A stretch of 64,000 nucleotides of DNA from Acanthopleuribacter pedis (GTDB taxonomy: Bacteria; Acidobacteriota; Holophagae; Acanthopleuribacterales; Acanthopleuribacteraceae), in the NCBI RefSeq assembly GCF_017377855.1, contig NZ_JAFREP010000003.1, forward strand, positions 1 to 64,000, written 5' to 3'. The notes under the pieces were generated by a model. It had not been told where the DNA came from and searched no databases. It saw nothing but the letters and a program-made list of their open reading frames with translations. Below, in pieces: positions 26,194-38,900 of the stretch (position 1 is the stretch's first letter; every line of letters begins with the position of its first letter). Position numbers and translations under genes: made by a program.

Positions 26194-28383
26194 ATGCTGC
26201 TGCGTCGTTGTTTTTTCTTTTCTTTAATTTGTTGCATGATGTCGCTCCTGTCGGCGACGCCGCGCTTCGTCTACCTCACCTATGAAGGTGAAACCGGTAC
26301 CTCGATCACGGTCAACTTCCAGACCTTCGACGGCGGGGGCGAGAGTTGGGTATATCTCGACACCGCTTCCCGTAACGGCCAAGTTGACGCTTATACCGTG
26401 AAACGCAAGGGCAAAAGCCATAAGGTACCCGGCCTGGAGGATGGCCGCGATGTGCACTGGGTCCGTCTCGACGGACTGACGCCGAACACCACTTATTATT
26501 GTGTTGCCGGCAACCCGGAACATGGCTTTAGCAAAGAGATTAAATTTCGTACCTTGCCAGTCGACAGCGAAACACTGCGCATCGTGACCGGCGGTGATTT
26601 CGGCACCTCCCAACTGGTCGGCCGCATGTTCCGCGGCGCGGCCTCCCACGAGCCCCACCTCGCGCTTTTGGGCGGCGATATCGCTTATGCCGACGGCAGC
26701 TTGCGCAACGCGGACCGTTGGGACGCCTGGCTGAAGCTGTGGACGGAGAACATGATCACGCCCTCCGGGTATACGGTTCCGATGATGCTGGCCATCGGGA
26801 ACCACGAGGTTTCCGCCCGCTACGGCGGCGATCCCAAGGAAGCGCCGTTTTTCTACAACTACTTCGCCCAGGCCGGAACCCAGGGCTATTTTCGTCGTCA
26901 ACTCGGTGACCACACGGTGGTGTACGTGCTCGACAGCGGCCACACCAACGCCCATGGCGGTGAGCAGGCGCGTTGGTTGGAAAAACACATGGCCGCCGAC
27001 CGCCACCAATTCAAGAACCTCTTCGCCGTTTACCACGTGCCGCTTTATCCCAGCCATCGCGTTTACGAAACCAAATACTCGGTCCTCGGCCGTCAGCATT
27101 GGGAACCTATCTTCAGCCGTTACGGGCTGACCGCCGCCTTTGAAAACCACGACCACACCTACAAACGCTCCAAACCCCTTAGCAACGGCAAAATCGACAA
27201 AAACGGGGTGCTTTACATCGGCGACGGTGCTTGGGGTCGCGGCGACCGCGGTATCGATCTGGTCCAGCGTTGGTACCTCGACAAGGTCGGCAGCATGCGC
27301 CACTACTGGCTGGTGGAAGTCGCACCCGACAACGTGGTTTACCGGGCCTTCGACAAGCAGGGCAAGGTGTTTGATGTGTTTCCAGACCGCGGTGAAGAAA
27401 CCAAAAAAGCCCATGACTTTTTCCAGACGGTGACCCAGCAAATTAGCTTCGATGAGCGCCCGATGGAAAGCTCCGCGGTGTTTGTCGCCAACGAACGCTT
27501 TGACGGCGGCCGTGTCGAATTGCGTTTGCATAACCGGGAGAAGGTGGAAGCCCAGGTGACCCTTACCGTCGAAGCCCCTGCTGTCTTCGAGATCGAACAA
27601 ACGAACTTTAACTTTCCGCTGAAACCGGGACGCCGTCGGGTGCTGGAAATCCCTTTGAATGTGAAATCGCCCATCGGCATTGAGTCCACGGCCTCGCCCA
27701 AAGTTAAATACAGCATGGCGTTTACCGTTGATGGGAAAACCCATGTCAACCAAAAGGAAATGGTCATTGGTTTGGAGAAACGTCGCTTGCTCAAGTTCAA
27801 AGAAATCAAGCTCGACGGTGATTTGGGTGAATGGGGCGAGATGCGCGAACCCTTCCGTGACCTCGACAAAGCAGCCTTGAACAAACACAAGCAAGGCTGG
27901 GGCGGGCCCTCCGACGCATCCTGTCGCTTCACCATGTTCCACGACCGCAAGAACGTGTTCATCGCGGTTAAGGTTCGCGACGACCGCGTGGTGGTGTCCC
28001 CCGAGGTGAAACCTTGGCGGCAAGACGGCATTTTGTTCTGGGTCGACAGTTTTCCCGGTGAAGGCGACGACGATCCCAACTTTGTGATCGCCCCCCTCGG
28101 TGACAAAGGCCTTTTGGCCGGCATTGACAACGCGCCCGAGGGCATGGACGCGATCACCACCACCACCAAAACCGGCTACCAAACCGAGATCAAGATTCCC
28201 ATTGCGTTCTTCCGCGAGCGCTTGCAGGAGGAAGGCGGCGGCGGCCGGTTACGGTCGATTCGTATCAACTTCGCCTTGATCGATTTGGACCGGCCGGACG
28301 GCGAATTACGGCACTACATCTGGCGTCCGGCGTGGGAAGAAGCCGGTGACTTCGCCTGGTCCGGTGTGTATGTCATCGAATGA
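26194..28383 (+). CDS. Secreted purple-acid-phosphatase-like metallophosphoesterase with CBM9-like C-terminal domain
   Basis: The 729-residue product starts with a signal peptide (LLRRCFFFSLICCMMSLLSA), then an Fn3-like N-terminal domain (about 20-115). The calcineurin-like metallophosphoesterase domain follows, with the metal-ligand motifs VTGGDFG, LLGGDIAYADG, AIGNHE, VYHVP and ENHDHTYKR in the order found in purple acid phosphatases. After a linker of beta-rich sequence, the last about 190 residues (from DGDLGEWGEM) resemble the CBM9-like sugar-binding fold. It probably hydrolyses phosphate esters outside the cytoplasm. The ATG at 26194 is favoured by AAAAGGA and by the signal peptide; an ATG at 26161 would add 11 residues. 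The stop overlaps the next gene by ATGA. Confidence 0.88.
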   Translation: MLLRRCFFFSLICCMMSLLSATPRFVYLTYEGETGTSITVNFQTFDGGGESWVYLDTASRNGQVDAYTVKRKGKSHKVPGLEDGRDVHWVRLDGLTPNTTYYCVAGNPEHGFSKEIKFRTLPVDSETLRIVTGGDFGTSQLVGRMFRGAASHEPHLALLGGDIAYADGSLRNADRWDAWLKLWTENMITPSGYTVPMMLAIGNHEVSARYGGDPKEAPFFYNYFAQAGTQGYFRRQLGDHTVVYVLDSGHTNAHGGEQARWLEKHMAADRHQFKNLFAVYHVPLYPSHRVYETKYSVLGRQHWEPIFSRYGLTAAFENHDHTYKRSKPLSNGKIDKNGVLYIGDGAWGRGDRGIDLVQRWYLDKVGSMRHYWLVEVAPDNVVYRAFDKQGKVFDVFPDRGEETKKAHDFFQTVTQQISFDERPMESSAVFVANERFDGGRVELRLHNREKVEAQVTLTVEAPAVFEIEQTNFNFPLKPGRRRVLEIPLNVKSPIGIESTASPKVKYSMAFTVDGKTHVNQKEMVIGLEKRRLLKFKEIKLDGDLGEWGEMREPFRDLDKAALNKHKQGWGGPSDASCRFTMFHDRKNVFIAVKVRDDRVVVSPEVKPWRQDGILFWVDSFPGEGDDDPNFVIAPLGDKGLLAGIDNAPEGMDAITTTTKTGYQTEIKIPIAFFRERLQEEGGGGRLRSIRINFALIDLDRPDGELRHYIWRPAWEEAGDFAWSGVYVIE

Positions 28384-30068
28384 AGCCCTCGCCTAGCAAC
28401 GAGCCGGTCACCCTGGTGACCGGTTATTACCTCGACAACTTTTTCAAAATCCTCGATTTTGTCGACCGTTGGTACGACGATATTCTCGGCCCCGACGAAT
28501 GGGCGTTTTCCCGCGCTTTTCGGGCGGTGCCGCTCCCGGCTCAGCGCTTGTACGTGCGGCTGCTGATGCGCAAAGGGCCGTTTTTCCGGTGTGACAAACT
28601 CGCCTATCCCGAAATCGAGGATGTGCCCGCGGCGGTGAATGCTTTGGCCGCGGCCGGTTTGCTTCGGTGTTGTCCTTTCGATGAACCGCGCTTGGTTTTT
28701 GCGTTACTCGCCCGCGCCGAGGTCGAGGCCCTCCTCCGTGCCCATCGCGACGCCTTGCCGGAGGAAACCCCCGTTTTTCGCAAGTTGAAGAAACCCGAAC
28801 TGATTGCCCTCGTCGTGACCCACCTTGATCCAAGCGCCGCCGCCACGTGGCTTCAGGCGCGTTTTAATTGGGTCGCCTTATTGGGCGAGGACGTGTTGCT
28901 GCGTTACCGCTTGCTGTTCTTCGGCAACAGCCGCCAGGATTGGACCGAGTTTGTGCTGCTGGATTTGGGGCTGTTGCGTTATGAACCGGTGGTCCTGCTG
29001 CGCGGTGATCGTTGGTTCCAATCCCGTGCCTTGCTGGACGCCTCGGTGGCGTGGCTGGAAAAGCGGGCTTTATGCGACCTGGCCATGGAAGCGGAGGACG
29101 AAGCGGGGTTGGCGGTTTTGGGCGAGGCGATGCCGCCCACCTATGACGAACGGGTCCTCATCCGCCGTCGCGACCGTTTGCTGAACAGCGTTGGGGCCTG
29201 GCTGGAGCGGCGCGGTTCGTTTGAGGCGGCCTTGGCCTGGTACCACGACTCAAGCCGACCGCCGTCCCGAGAACGCCAGGCCCGTTTGTTGGATAAACTC
29301 GGCCGACCCCGTCAGGCAATGGCGATGTGCCGCGCCCTTTTGGATGGACCCGCTACCGAGGAAGAGCGTCTCTTTGCCAACGCGTTTCGGGTGAAGGTCG
29401 CCAAAAAGTTGGGACACAGCATGCCCGCCCCCAAACGCGCCAGCTTCCCGAATCGCACCCTGACCTTGGTTCGCGACGCGCGTAAGCGGATTGAACATCA
29501 GGTGCTTGAACATCTTCAGGAGCAGGGGATGCCGGGTTTTGGTGCTGAGAATTGGTTTTGGCTCAGCGTGTTCGGCCTAATTTTTTGGGACATTGTTTAT
29601 GCCCCGGTGCGCGGCGCTTTTTTTAACCATTACCAACGCGGCCCCGCCGACCTGTTCTCCAACGCCTTTTTGGCCCATCGGCACGAGGCGGTCCAAGCAC
29701 GGCTTGATTGGCTTCGCCTCGGCCTACCTTGGCTGCCCCTTGCCCAGAAGGTGATGGACGAGAAATGGGGGGTCAATAATTACCTGGTAGGTTGGGATCC
29801 AAGCCTGCGCGAGCACGTCGCTCGGATTCACGAGCAGATGCACGGCAAGGCCTTGGCCGTTTTGTTTGAACGCTTGGTGACCCATCCCGGTTTGTACCGC
29901 ACCGGGTTCCCCGACTTGCTGTTGTTCCCGCCCGAGGGTGGTTACCGTCTCGCCGAGGTCAAAGGTCCCGGCGACCAACTCCAGCCCAATCAACGGGGCT
30001 GGCTCAAATACTTTCAGGCCAACGGGATCCCTATTGAGGTGGTTCGGGTTGTGTGGCAGACGGCCTGA
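28380..30068 (+). CDS. FAN1-like VRR-NUC structure-specific nuclease
   Basis: The 562-residue protein ends in a VRR-NUC domain with the PD-(D/E)xK residues D512 (FPDLLLF), E526 and K528 (LAEVKGPGDQLQ). Upstream is a long helical region with a putative SAP-like segment (FRKLKKPELIALVV, about residues 133-146) and TPR-like helices. Length and order match bacterial FAN1 proteins (about 560 residues), which cut 5' flaps and unhook DNA interstrand crosslinks. The ATG overlaps the stop of the phosphatase gene. A coupled cytoplasmic repair nuclease and an exported phosphatase do not share an obvious function, so the overlap may simply reflect gene packing. Confidence 0.88.
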   Translation: MKPSPSNEPVTLVTGYYLDNFFKILDFVDRWYDDILGPDEWAFSRAFRAVPLPAQRLYVRLLMRKGPFFRCDKLAYPEIEDVPAAVNALAAAGLLRCCPFDEPRLVFALLARAEVEALLRAHRDALPEETPVFRKLKKPELIALVVTHLDPSAAATWLQARFNWVALLGEDVLLRYRLLFFGNSRQDWTEFVLLDLGLLRYEPVVLLRGDRWFQSRALLDASVAWLEKRALCDLAMEAEDEAGLAVLGEAMPPTYDERVLIRRRDRLLNSVGAWLERRGSFEAALAWYHDSSRPPSRERQARLLDKLGRPRQAMAMCRALLDGPATEEERLFANAFRVKVAKKLGHSMPAPKRASFPNRTLTLVRDARKRIEHQVLEHLQEQGMPGFGAENWFWLSVFGLIFWDIVYAPVRGAFFNHYQRGPADLFSNAFLAHRHEAVQARLDWLRLGLPWLPLAQKVMDEKWGVNNYLVGWDPSLREHVARIHEQMHGKALAVLFERLVTHPGLYRTGFPDLLLFPPEGGYRLAEVKGPGDQLQPNQRGWLKYFQANGIPIEVVRVVWQTA

Positions 30069-30132
30069 CCGCTTCTCAATCCCGTCCCGCTCACGTATGA
30101 TGGGGATCATCACTCCTCATCGATAAGGTCTT

Positions 30133-31956
30133 ATGGAACATTCTCAGCTAGAGGACGCGGGTCTGCTGCCGTTGCTGGAGACGCACGCCATTTTCGGGCG
30201 GCTACCGCGTGAAGCGTTGCCTGAACTCGCGGCGCGGTTCACCTGGGTGCATTATCGCGCGGGCGAAATTTTGTGCGAATACGGCGAGCCGGGCGATTGC
30301 ATGTACTTGGTCGTCTACGGTCGTTTGCGCGTCCTCAATAAGGACCGCACACGGGTGCTTGGCGAGATCGGCCACGGTGAATGTGTCGGGGAGATGTCGT
30401 TGATCACGGGCGAGACCCGGTCCGCCACCTTGCTCACCGTGCGCGATTCCGAGTTGGTGCGCCTTGATAAGCAAGACTTCGATGAGTTGGTGACCCAGTT
30501 TCCCAGCACCATGATGGGTTTGACGCGGCTGATCGTGCAGCGGTTGCGCCGTGACCTCTTGGAGGAGCGGCCCGCTTTACGGGTGGCGACCATTGCCGTG
30601 GTTGCCCTCGACCCGGATTTACCTGTTACCGAGTTCTGCGCGCGGCTCTGCCTGTCCTTGCAGCGCCTCGGTCCCGCCTGCCATCTCACCGCCGAGGTAG
30701 TCGAGGGCGAGGTCGGCTTTGGTGATGACGACACGCGTATTTCACCGCGTACCTCGGCTTGGCTGAACCAACGAGAGCACCAATACGACTACGTCCTTTA
30801 CCAGGCCGGCGCGCGCGACAGCCGCTGGACCCGCTGTTGTTTGCGCCAAGCCGATTGTATTTTGTTCCTGTGCCCGTCGCGACCCCCGCGGCAAGGTGAC
30901 CTGCTGATTTCGGCGTTTGAGGGGTTGGCGTCGTCGGTGCCGCGTGTTCGCAAGGAGTTGGTGTTCCTGTACCAAGGTGGTGAACAACCCAAGGGCACCG
31001 CGGAAACCTTGCGTTACCACCGCAATTACAACGCTTACCACCACTTGCATGTGGAACGACCGCGTCACTACGGCCGCTTGGCGCGGCTGCTGGCGGGTCG
31101 CGCCTTGGGCCTGGTTTTGGGCGGGGGTGGTGCGCGTGGCTTTGCGCACATCGGTGTTTTGCGCGCCCTGGACGAGCTGGAGATCCCCATCGACGCCGTG
31201 GGTGGCACCAGCATGGGGGCGATCATCGGGGCACAGTACGCGATGGGTTGGGACGTCGACCACATCCTGCAGCGCACCCGTGAGGAGTTTGTCGAGAAGG
31301 GGTCGATCTTCGACTTTACCTTGCCGATGTTGGCGCTGACGCGGGGCAGTCGGTTCCGGCGCATGGGCCGTAACCTCTACGGCGAAACCGAGGTCGAGGA
31401 CCTGTGGATCCCCTACTACTGTGTCTCGACCAACCTAACCCGTGCTGAGAGTTTCGTGCATCGCTCCGGGTTGTTGTGGCGGGCGGTGCGCTGCAGTACC
31501 GCGATCCCCGGATTGGTGCCGCCGGTATTTCATCAGCGCAATACCTTGGTCGACGGTGGCTTGCTCAACAACGTCCCCGTCGACGTCATGCTCGAACAAG
31601 GACGTGGACCGGTGTTTGCCGTGGACGTTAGCCCCAATAACGAGCTCTCGGTTGAGTTCCCGGTCGATCAAGATTTTAGTCCCTGGGGGATGTTGCGTAA
31701 CCGTATCAATCCGTTCGCACCGAAGTTAAGGGTACCCAGTATTCTCAATATCCTGTTACGCACGGCGATGATCTCAAGCTCAGTCGAAAAAGAAGCATTA
31801 CAGAAGAAAACCGAAGCGTACTTAACGCCACCCATTGAGCGGTTCCATTTATTAGATTGGCAAGCGATTGAGAAGATTGAACAGATCGGTTATGAATATG
31901 CGTTGAAAACGCTGAGGCCTTTTCAGGAACAATTTGCCGGCAGACGACGTCGGTAA
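30133..31956 (+). CDS. cNMP-binding domain / patatin-like phospholipase (NTE family)
   Basis: The 607-residue protein begins with a cyclic-nucleotide-binding domain (about residues 10-135) with the phosphate-cassette-like GECVGEMSLITGETRSATL. It ends with a patatin domain: oxyanion motif GGGGARGFAHIG near 329, nucleophile S360 in GGTSMG and D474 in VDGGLLNNVP. The catalytic Ser-Asp dyad is therefore complete. The segment between (about 150-310) resembles the linker region of neuropathy-target-esterase-type proteins. It is expected to hydrolyse lysophospholipids at the membrane under control of a nucleotide ligand. It follows the FAN1-like gene by 64 bases. The ribosome binding site is weak (AAGG). 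Confidence 0.92.
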   Translation: MEHSQLEDAGLLPLLETHAIFGRLPREALPELAARFTWVHYRAGEILCEYGEPGDCMYLVVYGRLRVLNKDRTRVLGEIGHGECVGEMSLITGETRSATLLTVRDSELVRLDKQDFDELVTQFPSTMMGLTRLIVQRLRRDLLEERPALRVATIAVVALDPDLPVTEFCARLCLSLQRLGPACHLTAEVVEGEVGFGDDDTRISPRTSAWLNQREHQYDYVLYQAGARDSRWTRCCLRQADCILFLCPSRPPRQGDLLISAFEGLASSVPRVRKELVFLYQGGEQPKGTAETLRYHRNYNAYHHLHVERPRHYGRLARLLAGRALGLVLGGGGARGFAHIGVLRALDELEIPIDAVGGTSMGAIIGAQYAMGWDVDHILQRTREEFVEKGSIFDFTLPMLALTRGSRFRRMGRNLYGETEVEDLWIPYYCVSTNLTRAESFVHRSGLLWRAVRCSTAIPGLVPPVFHQRNTLVDGGLLNNVPVDVMLEQGRGPVFAVDVSPNNELSVEFPVDQDFSPWGMLRNRINPFAPKLRVPSILNILLRTAMISSSVEKEALQKKTEAYLTPPIERFHLLDWQAIEKIEQIGYEYALKTLRPFQEQFAGRRRR

Positions 31957-32030
31957 GTCGGCGTGTTTTACGGCCGGCGAATGTTTGCTAAGGTGGTGAA
32001 TGGGAGAGGTTTAGGTGTTTTTGTTTGATG

Positions 32031-32068
32031 GAAAAGAAAAACCCTTCACCCGCGTGGCAGGGAAGGGT
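32031..32068 (-). terminator. Rho-independent terminator of the CBM48 gene
   Basis: On the minus strand the stem ACCCTTC/GAAGGGT (32062-32068 with 32041-32047) is followed by TTTTTCTTTT. It lies 26 bases after the stop of the minus-strand CBM48 gene and also separates it from the convergent patatin gene. Confidence 0.8.
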
Positions 32069-32093
32069 GGCTCGGATTGAAGCGGGCGTTTTC

Positions 32094-32390
32094 TTATTCG
32101 CTAACTTCAATAACCGCGTTGTAAGTACCAAAACGGTTGGGCGCTTTTTTCTCAGCTTTTGGATCAACGATCCACTCGCCATTGCTGTAGAACTTGTATT
32201 CGTGTTCGCCGACAGGGAGAAAGAGATTGATGGAGAAATGACCGGCGTCTTTTTCCTTCATGACTTTTGCTTTTTTCTTGTCGTTGATGGACCAGTCGTT
32301 GAAGCTACCGGCAACTTGGACTTCGGAACCAGGTTCGCCTTCAAAAGAAAGGGTGACCTTTTTCTTCTTAGGGGTGGCTGCTTTAGACAT
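32094..32390 (-). CDS. Single-domain CBM48 / AMPK-glycogen-binding-like protein
   Basis: This 98-residue protein is almost entirely one early-set domain. Motifs VQVAGSFNDWS, LPVGEHEYKFYSNGEWIVDP and FGTYNAVIEV are those of the CBM48/AMPK glycogen-recognition domain. The two Trp residues (in NDW and GEW) correspond to those that stack on alpha-glucans. A lysine-rich N-terminus (KAATPKKKK) precedes it. No catalytic domain is attached, so it may be a glycogen-associated or regulatory protein; that is inference. It has its own intrinsic terminator and appears to be monocistronic. Confidence 0.85.
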   Translation of the reverse strand: MSKAATPKKKKVTLSFEGEPGSEVQVAGSFNDWSINDKKKAKVMKEKDAGHFSINLFLPVGEHEYKFYSNGEWIVDPKAEKKAPNRFGTYNAVIEVSE

Positions 32391-32439
32391 TGTGATACTT
32401 ACCTTCCCAAATTGAAATGATGATTTTTAAATCGCGCAA

Positions 32440-33140
32440 ACAGGACCGTACCGTCGTCGACGACCTTGGAAGCCAACGTGGGCGCGGTTTTGACGAGGTC
32501 GTCGTCAACACTGCGCATTGTAACTGAAAAGATTGGCTTTTTCTATAAAGGTCGGTTAAAAAAACTTTGATTTAAATGAGTAAGTGTTCATAAAAGCGCG
32601 CTTGATCTGTGGAAAAGTGGTGGTTTGTCATAGTATAGTTTTTGTTTGTTGTTAGATAAGTCTCTTTTTTAGAGTTGCTTGGCGTTCTTGGTGGGCGACC
32701 TTGTTGTGACCTTGATGACCTTGCCAACGACGTCGTCGACCTGGTCGAGGTGGTCGGCGACGTCGATGAAAAAAGTTGCCAACCTGGTCGGTGAGGTGGT
32801 CGGTGTGGTGGAAAAACCTTCGATTTGGCGCCCTTTTGCGCGTGATTATCCTGACCTCGTCGCCTCGTTTGACGAGGTCGGACGAGGTCGTCGTCAAGGT
32901 CGGGCAAGGTTGGTCGAGGTCGTCGACGAGGTCGGACGAGGTCGACGTCAAGGTTGGACGACGTTGGCGACGCGGTCGGGTTTGGTGGGCGTCGTTGACG
33001 ACGAGGCTGGGCAAGGTCGACGCAAATCGCGGCGTCGAGGTGGGCGAGATGGGACGCGTGGCGGTGACCTGGGCCTTGAGACAAGGTGATGTGGGTGACG
33101 GGGAGGTGAAGTGGGCGAGAAAGACCGCTGACGTTGACGA
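32440..33140. repeat. Low-complexity GACGAGGTCG-type repeat region
   Basis: The stretch is built from recombined GACGAGGTCG, GTCGTC and TGGGCGAC-like units. Exact GACGAGGTCG copies are at 32492-32501, 32871-32880, 32881-32890, 32925-32934 and 32935-32944. Several overlapping frames stay open because of the 3-base rhythm, but none looks like a protein family and no good ribosome binding site is present. I treat 32391-33216 as noncoding. The CBM48 gene promoter should lie at its left edge. Confidence 0.6.
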
Positions 33141-33216
33141 CGTACCCCGACGATTTCAACGCGGTTTTGGCGTCTGGGGTTTTCTGATGAAACCCCCCAT
33201 TCTGTTTTTGTGCGCC

Positions 33217-33258
33217 AAAAAAAGAAAAGCGGTGATGAGGCCAAACCTCGATCACCGC
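33217..33258 (-). terminator. Rho-independent terminator of the kds operon
   Basis: GCGGTGAT (33229-33236) pairs with ATCACCGC (33251-33258), with an inner GAGG/CCTC pair. On the minus strand the stem is followed by TTTTCTTTTTTT. It is 26 bases downstream of the kdsD stop. Confidence 0.88.
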
Positions 33259-33284
33259 GCTTGCAGTTGTTGCTTCAATCATCG

Positions 33285-34240
33285 TCAAACCATTTGCGTT
33301 CGCCATAAATCGTGCAAATGAACTACGCCCACGTATTCCTTGTCGCGGTTGGTCACAATAATTGAGGTGATCTTGTGGCGTTCCATCAACGCCAACGCGG
33401 CCACCGCCAGTTCCTCATCGCAGATGGTTTTGGGGTTTCGCGTACATACCGCGCCCGCCGTTTTGTCGAGCGCGGCCGGGCCGTGTTGCTGGATCAAGCG
33501 ACGGATGTCTCCGTCCGTGATCAGGCCCAAACCGCCTTCTTCCAAGGTGACCGCGGTCATCCCGAAACGTTTGTCGCTCATCTCCAGCAGGGTTTCGCTC
33601 AAGGTCGTTGATGCCGTGACTTGGGGTTTGGCACCGCCGTGTTGCTTCAGCACCTCGGACAACAGCAACAAGCTGTTGCCCAGCTTCCCGCCAGGATGGA
33701 AGCGGGCGAAGTCGCGGTTGGTAAACCCTTTGACGTCCATCACCGCCGCGGCCAAGGCGTCGCCCAGGGCCAAGGTCGTCGTGGTGGAGGCCATCGGTGC
33801 CAAGCCGAGCGGGCAACCTTCTTCCGCGATGCGGTAACACAGGGCGACGTGCGCGTGTTTGGCCAAGGTGCTCTCTGGTTTTCCCGTGATCGCGATTAAG
33901 GTCGTGCCCAACCGCTTGACGAACTCCAGCAACGCCAACAATTCAGCGGTTTCGCCCGAGTTGGAAATGCCGATGACCGTGTCGCCGGAGACAATCATGC
34001 CCAGGTCACCGTGCAGGGCCTCGGTGGGGTGGACGAAAAAGGCAGGTGTGCCGGTGCTGGCGAAGGTCGCCGCGATCTTGCGTGCGATCAACCCGCTTTT
34101 TCCCACGCCGGTCAGGATGACGCGACCTTTGCACGCGGCGATCATCGCCACCGCGCCCTCGAAAGCATCGCCTAGGTCGGCGGCCAAGTCCTGTAGCGCC
34201 CTCGCTTCGATTTCCAGCACCTGGCGCCCGCGGGCACGAC

Positions 34241-34244
<4 letters not shown>
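33285..34244 (-). CDS. kdsD: Arabinose-5-phosphate isomerase (KpsF/GutQ type)
   Basis: The 319-residue enzyme interconverts ribulose-5-phosphate and arabinose-5-phosphate, the first step of KDO synthesis. An N-terminal SIS domain carries VILTGVGKSGLIARKIAATF and GISNSGETAELL. The segment FHPGGKLG marks the KpsF/GutQ family. Two CBS domains fill the C-terminal third. The ATG overlaps the kdsA stop by ATGA. Together with kdsA and kdsB next to it, this supplies CMP-KDO for lipopolysaccharide. Confidence 0.95.
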
Positions 34245-37540
<3,296 letters not shown>

Positions 37541-37598
37541 AACATGACCTCTCCCGCACGTTGCCAAAACAAAGGCACATTCTAATGGGAAAGCGGGG

Positions 37599-38900
37599 TT
37601 ACGTCAAACGAAAGCGCGAGTTTCGGCTGTCGACCAAGGTGAGGACACTTTCGAAGCGCAGGCTGCCAGGGACTACATCCATTATTTCGGCGGCGCCCCG
37701 GGGTTCGTAACCGGCCGCGCGTAGCTTTTTCAAATCGCGGGCGAAGGTGCCGCTGTCGCATGAAAAAGCCAGCAAACTCGCCGGCCGCGCCGTTGCGATC
37801 CAATCAATAAGGATATCGCTGAGACCGACACGGGGCGGATCCAAAATCAGCCCGTCGACCGGCTGTTCCGCCAAACTTCCCTGCTTGATCACGTCTTCGG
37901 CGGTGCCGTGGACCACGGTCACGCCGTTGTGGTTGGTCAGATTGCGTTTGAGGTTGGTGATCGCGCGGGGATCGGGTTCGCTGAGGACCAGGTTGCAGGT
38001 GTCGCCGATGCCGCGCAACGCCGCGCTGAGGAAACCGGAGCCCGCGTGAACGTCCCAAATAAGCCGTGGCTGAACCTGTTGCTGGTAAGCGCGTACCTGA
38101 TCCCAGAACCGCGGCCAACTTGCCGGGTTGGTTTGGAAGAATTGGTCGGTTTCCAGGGTAACCCTCCAGTCGCACCACCTCATGGTCAGGGTCGGGGTGG
38201 GCAGCCATTGTTTGCTGCTGTTGCCGCCCGCGCGCCAGCCGATCCGCGCTACTGGTAAACCACTTCTCTGTATCAGAGACAGAACTTTTTTGGGTTTTTC
38301 GGCGCGTCCTTCAAACAAAAAACAGGGATTTTTTTCATCGGGTGAACAGGCGTAAAAAATAAACCCTTTAAAAGCTGTGTCTTGGGTGATTTTGACAAGC
38401 CGCGGCAGGGCGTCGAAAACCGATGCGGGCAAGACATCGCAGGTGCGGATTGGGGCGATGCGGTTACTGCCTGCCTCGTGAAAACCGAGTTTTCCTCCGT
38501 TTACCTGGAATTTGCCGCGGTAACGCGAGTGGGGCCGTGGAAACGCGGTTATTTCCGTTTCGCTTACCGACCATTTACCAATTCGTCCACAGGTGTCGCT
38601 AAAAAATGCCGCCTTAATTGCCGCCTCGTTTTCCGCGCGAACATGACGTAACTGACAGCCCCCGCAATGGTTTGCGCTTGGGCAATCGGGGGCGGTGCGC
38701 TGGGGCGAATCGCTGAGACGGGTTGCCTCGTGCGCCCACAGACTGCCGCGCCGCTTGTGCCAAGCCTTGATGTGGTAACGTTCGCCGTCCAGCGCACCGT
38801 TCACAAAAACCACTTGGCCCTCGCCGGTGCGCGCCAAGCCCGCGCCGTTATTTAGGATTTTTTCGATAGACACTTCTTGGGGTGGCGGGAAAGTTGTCAC
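37599..38900 (-). CDS. RlmD/RumA-like RNA (uracil-5-)-methyltransferase
   Basis: The product has an N-terminal TRAM domain, a four-cysteine iron-sulfur site (CPSANHCGGC, cysteines about 73, 79 and 82, with a fourth near 154) and a C-terminal SAM-dependent methyltransferase domain. The latter contains LILDPPRVGLSD and the catalytic cysteine in FSCDSGTFARDL. It should form 5-methyluridine in 23S rRNA or tRNA; the exact target cannot be told. I chose the GTG at 38898-38900, with AAGGA before it, because it places the cluster cysteines at nearly the positions seen in E. coli RlmD. An ATG at 38987 would add 29 residues without family resemblance. It lies upstream of kdsB on the same strand. Confidence 0.85.
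   Translation of the reverse strand: MTTFPPPQEVSIEKILNNGAGLARTGEGQVVFVNGALDGERYHIKAWHKRRGSLWAHEATRLSDSPQRTAPDCPSANHCGGCQLRHVRAENEAAIKAAFFSDTCGRIGKWSVSETEITAFPRPHSRYRGKFQVNGGKLGFHEAGSNRIAPIRTCDVLPASVFDALPRLVKITQDTAFKGFIFYACSPDEKNPCFLFEGRAEKPKKVLSLIQRSGLPVARIGWRAGGNSSKQWLPTPTLTMRWCDWRVTLETDQFFQTNPASWPRFWDQVRAYQQQVQPRLIWDVHAGSGFLSAALRGIGDTCNLVLSEPDPRAITNLKRNLTNHNGVTVVHGTAEDVIKQGSLAEQPVDGLILDPPRVGLSDILIDWIATARPASLLAFSCDSGTFARDLKKLRAAGYEPRGAAEIMDVVPGSLRFESVLTLVDSRNSRFRLT

Noticed and set aside
26224..28182. A 652-codon open frame on the minus strand
   Set aside because: It lies fully opposite the phosphatase gene, whose motifs are clear. It has no ribosome binding site or family resemblance and is a side effect of GC-rich codon use.
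32572..33306. Long overlapping frames on both strands (up to 244 codons)
   Set aside because: They are made of GACGAGGTCG-type low-complexity repeats that keep all frames open. The translated sequences are Arg/Pro/Ser-rich without domain patterns.
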